Positions 61,276-64,000 of a DNA stretch of 64,000 nucleotides are shown here, in pieces. This DNA is from Lachnospiraceae bacterium. Its GTDB lineage: Bacteria > Bacillota > Clostridia > Lachnospirales > Lachnospiraceae. Below the pieces are notes generated by a model that saw only the letters and a list, made by a program, of their open reading frames with translations, did not search any database and was not told the origin of the DNA. Location of the stretch: contig SFDP01000024.1 of NCBI GenBank assembly GCA_004558185.1, positions 10,616 through 74,615 of the forward strand. The letters run 5' to 3'. Position numbers and translations under genes: made by a program. The first letter of the stretch is position 1. The number at the start of each line of letters is the position of its first letter.

Positions 61276-62556
61276 CTAATTCATCCGTTCCAGGCTCTCA
61301 ATCATTTTTTCCAAATCCCTTTCACTTATGCAGGCTTTCTCAAGTGATTCAGAAATAATATCAATTGCTTCACTGTTCCATGTAGAGGTAATGGTCTTTA
61401 GCTGAATTTCCGCATGATGTGCACTCTCCAAAGCATTGCCCAGCAGTGGGTATTTTTCTGCAATGACCTGATTATCCACCATTGGATTAGATGGCGCCTG
61501 CCCCGTCTGGGCTGCAAGTCTCGTCTGGGTTTCCTGGCTCAACATATATTTCAAAAATCGAATCGCCGCTTCATTCTCTCTTTCATCTGGACTGTCATAT
61601 ACAACATATCCTGATGACGGTGAGACATAAGATAGCTCTACTCCATAATTTGTCGGATAATTTGCATAGGCAATTTCATTGCCCCTCTCACAGTTCTGGA
61701 TAATCTCACTTTCCCATACTCCATTGAAATATATGGCCGTGGTACCCTCGATAAAATATTGCCTCGCATTTTCTAAGTTATCTGTATTTTTTGAATAACG
61801 ATAAATATTCGAAAAATCCTTGACTACGTTGCGGAATGATTCTGTATCATAGCTTTCCGGAGTATCTGCTGCCATACTCAATCCTTCTGCACTTTCTCCT
61901 CCAAGTCTTGCAAGAAAGAGATTTTCCACCACCTGTACCGTTTCCAGGGCATAAACACTTCTCAGTGCGCCGGACTCCCTGTTCCATACTTCCAGCTTCT
62001 CACAAGCCTCATAAAATTCCTCCCAGTTTTCTGGTAAAGCCACCTCTCCATTCTTATCTACGATACCGGCTTCCTTAAAATAGCGTTCATTATACCAATA
62101 GCCCATTACTTCCAGTGCATCCGGCAGTGTATAAAGAGTTCCATCTGTATTGAGCCAAACCTCAAGAATCGATGGGTGAATCAGTTTCATAAACTCTTCA
62201 TCGCTGCGAATATAAGGCATTAAGTCCAAAAGTTTTCCACGTTTTATTGCATTTTCCACATAGAAAGACTGCCCATTGGTACTGACAATATTGGGCATTT
62301 CATCCAAGGCCAGCATATCATTTGCTTTTTCCACTGCAATAGAACTGTCTGATGATGGTTGGGAGGACAAAATAATATCTGAATTCTGTGTACCAAACTC
62401 ATCATATATTTCCCGCATAACGGAATGAGCACGCAGAGTTCCTCCCCAACCATGGATCATGGATAAATGCACCGGCTCTGTTTCCTCCTTCATTCGACAA
62501 CCTTCAAGAAGCATGATGATAACAAAAAATAGCAGAAGCTTACATGACTTTTTCAT
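61276..62556 (-). CDS. orphan family 1 solute-binding lipoprotein
   Basis: A 426-residue extracellular binding protein, full length for family 1. The lipobox is in IIMLLEGCRMK. The mature protein begins VHLSMIHGWGGTLRAHSVM. Binding-lobe motifs include TLPDALEVMGYWYNERYF, IYFNGVWESEIIQN and GYVVYDSPDERENEAAIRFLKYM. No permease or ATPase gene is near it, so either it uses a distant transporter or it acts as an extracytoplasmic sensor. It is about 30% the same in layout as the broken binding protein next to it. Start at the ATG at 62556 after GAGGG. Confidence 0.82.
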   Translation of the reverse strand: MKKSCKLLLFFVIIMLLEGCRMKEETEPVHLSMIHGWGGTLRAHSVMREIYDEFGTQNSDIILSSQPSSDSSIAVEKANDMLALDEMPNIVSTNGQSFYVENAIKRGKLLDLMPYIRSDEEFMKLIHPSILEVWLNTDGTLYTLPDALEVMGYWYNERYFKEAGIVDKNGEVALPENWEEFYEACEKLEVWNRESGALRSVYALETVQVVENLFLARLGGESAEGLSMAADTPESYDTESFRNVVKDFSNIYRYSKNTDNLENARQYFIEGTTAIYFNGVWESEIIQNCERGNEIAYANYPTNYGVELSYVSPSSGYVVYDSPDERENEAAIRFLKYMLSQETQTRLAAQTGQAPSNPMVDNQVIAEKYPLLGNALESAHHAEIQLKTITSTWNSEAIDIISESLEKACISERDLEKMIESLERMN

Positions 62557-62616
62557 TTTAGAAACCCTCACAAAAATGCTGATACCACTTAACCTGATGG
62601 GCAAACAGGTGGCTGC

Positions 62617-63480
62617 TTAATCAGCAGGTTCCTTAGATTTCTCCTCCTTTTCCCGTTCGGACAGTCTTAATATCCAGTAAATCATCACTGCACAAACCGC
62701 AATGGATAGCACCTCAACAGTTACCATGGAACTCATGCTGTCCCCAACCAGATAACCCACAAGAGGAAGTCCTCCCAGCAGATTGAATACCATATGATAT
62801 AGGATAGATGCCAGAACGGATTCACACTTGATGGCAACAAAGCACATCACCAACCCCAAAATGGCTGCATAGCAAATCCACAATAGCTGACCATGAAACA
62901 ATCCGAATGCAATACTGGAAAGAGCAACTGCCGCAGCAACAGGCATCGCCTTATTCAGTCTGGACAGTACCAGACCTCGGAAAATAATTTCTTCCACAAT
63001 GGGAGCAGCGAAAACGGTAGAAATCAGAATAGCCAGTGTACTGCCTTCTAACAGGCTCATAATTGAATCCTCATATTCCAGCATTATTTCTTCCGGTATG
63101 GGCAAAAGGGAGAAGGTACATTCCACAACGAATACAGAGGCTATGGCCAAAATAACAATGGGTAATACTCTGTTCACTGAGAAAGGAACCACATTAGCTT
63201 CTTTTAACAGTTTTTTCTTCCGTATGGCAAAAAATACCCAGGCAAAGAACAGAGTCATTATTGCTGCCACTACCAGAAGCCAATTACTATTAGCAACAGC
63301 AAACTTGAAAATCCCTTCCATAAGCTCTGTCTCTGTGGGTTGACGCCCTTCTGCCATTATTTGGGCAGTTACCTTTAAAGCAGAAAATACAATCGCTAAA
63401 ATGCTGACAATATACTGCATTCCTCCAAACAAAATGACATAACAGAAAGCCTTTCCAAGCTGTATAAAAAAATTTTTCAT
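62617..63480 (-). CDS. CPBP-family intramembrane glutamic protease
   Basis: A 287-residue membrane protein with about eight helices. The CPBP (Abi) motifs are EEIIFRGLVLSRL near residue 188, which carries the double Glu and Arg, and FGLFHGQLLW, which carries the His. A third motif is SILYHMVFNLLGG. These proteins cleave prenylated substrates or take part in bacteriocin immunity in some species. Start at the ATG at 63480 after AAAGGG. The frame to 63555 is leader. It lies 60 bases before the orphan binding protein gene and may be co-transcribed with it. Confidence 0.88.
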   Translation of the reverse strand: MKNFFIQLGKAFCYVILFGGMQYIVSILAIVFSALKVTAQIMAEGRQPTETELMEGIFKFAVANSNWLLVVAAIMTLFFAWVFFAIRKKKLLKEANVVPFSVNRVLPIVILAIASVFVVECTFSLLPIPEEIMLEYEDSIMSLLEGSTLAILISTVFAAPIVEEIIFRGLVLSRLNKAMPVAAAVALSSIAFGLFHGQLLWICYAAILGLVMCFVAIKCESVLASILYHMVFNLLGGLPLVGYLVGDSMSSMVTVEVLSIAVCAVMIYWILRLSEREKEEKSKEPAD

Positions 63481-63581
63481 GTTTACCCTTTCATGTTTCA
63501 TTTCTATGTGTATATATGACGTGAGTGCCAAAGCTACTTTTGCTCCATATATCATATATATTATTAACTGTTATAAATTAT

Positions 63582-63906
63582 GTAACTATTCAGAACCCCA
63601 TTCGCAATGGCAAAATAAAGGGGGAAGAAATTACATAACACATTATATCACAATATGAACGGACTTTGTGAACAGATTGAAAACTGCTTTCGATTAAGTT
63701 CACGGTGATGATGGACAGAGATGGCCGTATAGCCTTTACCAATAGTGCATAGAACTTGAATGCTGTGGTAGTTGACAGATTGTTTGATCGTTTCTACACA
63801 GTGGAAGCCAACCGTAATTCAGGTGGGTTGGGATTATCTATTGCAAAGATATTAACTGAACGTATGGATGGCAACGGTTTTGCAAACAGGGTTCTGAATA
63901 GTTGTC
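63582..63906. repeat. repeat-end pair (copy C) enclosing kinase relic
   Basis: The left end GTAACTATTCAGAACCCC continues ATTCGCAA, identical to the left end of copy B over 26 bases. The right end GGGTTCTGAATAGTTGTC is its inverse with two changes. The 325-bp interval has no other likeness to copies A and B. Confidence 0.6.
63690..63882 (+). pseudogene. histidine kinase C-terminal relic with stop codon
   Basis: The plus-strand frame reads SIKFTVMMDRDGRIAFTNSA, a TAG stop at 63750, then NLNAVVVDRLFDRFYTVEAN and RNSGGLGLSIAKILTERMDG. This is the C-terminal part of a HATPase_c domain, with the RFYTVE and GLGLSIAK motifs. No start, no other domain and no intact frame are present. It fills most of the space between the two repeat ends of copy C. 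The remaining bases to 64000 contain no gene I can support. Confidence 0.75.
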
Positions 63907-64000
63907 ACGCGTCAAATTATAATTCTCTCCTGCCGCAATTCTGCCGCAGATTAAATCCTACATTTTACTTCTTATCTCTGCCTTTGTGTGCCGTTTCTTA

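Noticed and set aside
63907..64000. Possible tail of an integrase gene at the right edge (repeat CTGCCGCA)
   Set aside because: Both minus-strand frames hit stops within a few codons and no catalytic motif is visible; too short to call.
1..64000. CRISPR arrays, tRNA or rRNA genes, complete insertion sequences or prophage
   Set aside because: No regularly spaced direct repeats, cloverleaf sequences, transposase or phage structural genes were seen on either strand by eye.

Overview
The window looks like chromosomal DNA of an anaerobic, low-to-mid GC member of the Clostridia, most likely a host-associated Lachnospiraceae. The signs are a clostridial Tad pilus locus with DUF5702 and Flp1-type pilin, flagellin with a DUF6240 partner, a bofA-type sporulation gene, GlpP antitermination, iron-sulfur serine dehydratase, glycyl-radical enzymes and strong AGGAGG-type ribosome binding sites. 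No rRNA, tRNA, CRISPR array, complete prophage or transposase gene was seen. Most genes run on the minus strand.

Layout. 1-7.1 kb: Tad/Flp pilus operon (prepilin peptidase, TadZ-like, TadA, TadB, TadC, Flp pilin, DUF5702, TadE-like cut by the window edge). 7.3-8.0 kb: bofA and DUF2508, divergent. 8.0-12.7 kb: flagellar set (DUF6240 protein, flagellin, FliS) behind a sigma-D type promoter. 12.8-17.3 kb: glycogen branching enzyme and a TPR protein with a degenerate AAA domain. 17.5-18.9 kb: AhpC and a stand-alone AhpF-like thioredoxin domain. 18.9-25.4 kb: glycerol operon glpP-glpK-glpF-two FAD oxidoreductases-DUF1667, ending in an unrecognised 60-residue cysteine-rich repeat peptide. 25.5-29.9 kb: zinc-ribbon membrane protein, ABC-F protein, surface 5'-nucleotidase.

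30.1-43 kb is a nucleoside uptake and catabolism region: uridine-type phosphorylase, cytidine deaminase, Crp/Fnr regulator, BMP lipoprotein, YjjI glycyl-radical enzyme with its YjjW activase, nucleoside ABC transporter, YczE-like membrane protein, DeoD, DeoC and DeoB. Imported nucleosides would be deaminated and phosphorolysed, and the sugar phosphates sent to glycolysis. Two copies of a 140-155 bp intergenic repeat lie just upstream of the two phosphorylase genes. 43.2-45.5 kb: amino acid ABC transporter. 45.6-49 kb: a lipoprotein, rsmI and a secreted sialidase. 49-52.3 kb: a YtrA/GntR-controlled double ABC operon with a striking palindromic operator. 52.3-56.2 kb: serine dehydratase subunits, a DAACS-family transporter and a LysR regulator.

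56.3-64 kb is decaying accessory DNA. An AgrC-like kinase is paired with a response regulator that has lost its receiver domain. That fragment is joined head-to-head to a secreted-protein fragment without its N-terminus. A frameshifted sugar-binding protein is fused to the tail of a BadF-type sugar kinase. An intact orphan solute-binding lipoprotein and a CPBP protease follow, then a histidine-kinase relic between inverted copies of the repeat end. The most interesting items are the cysteine-rich repeat peptide, the intergenic repeat with a conserved hairpin shape, the GntR operator, the sigma-D promoter/hairpin and the two deletion junctions.
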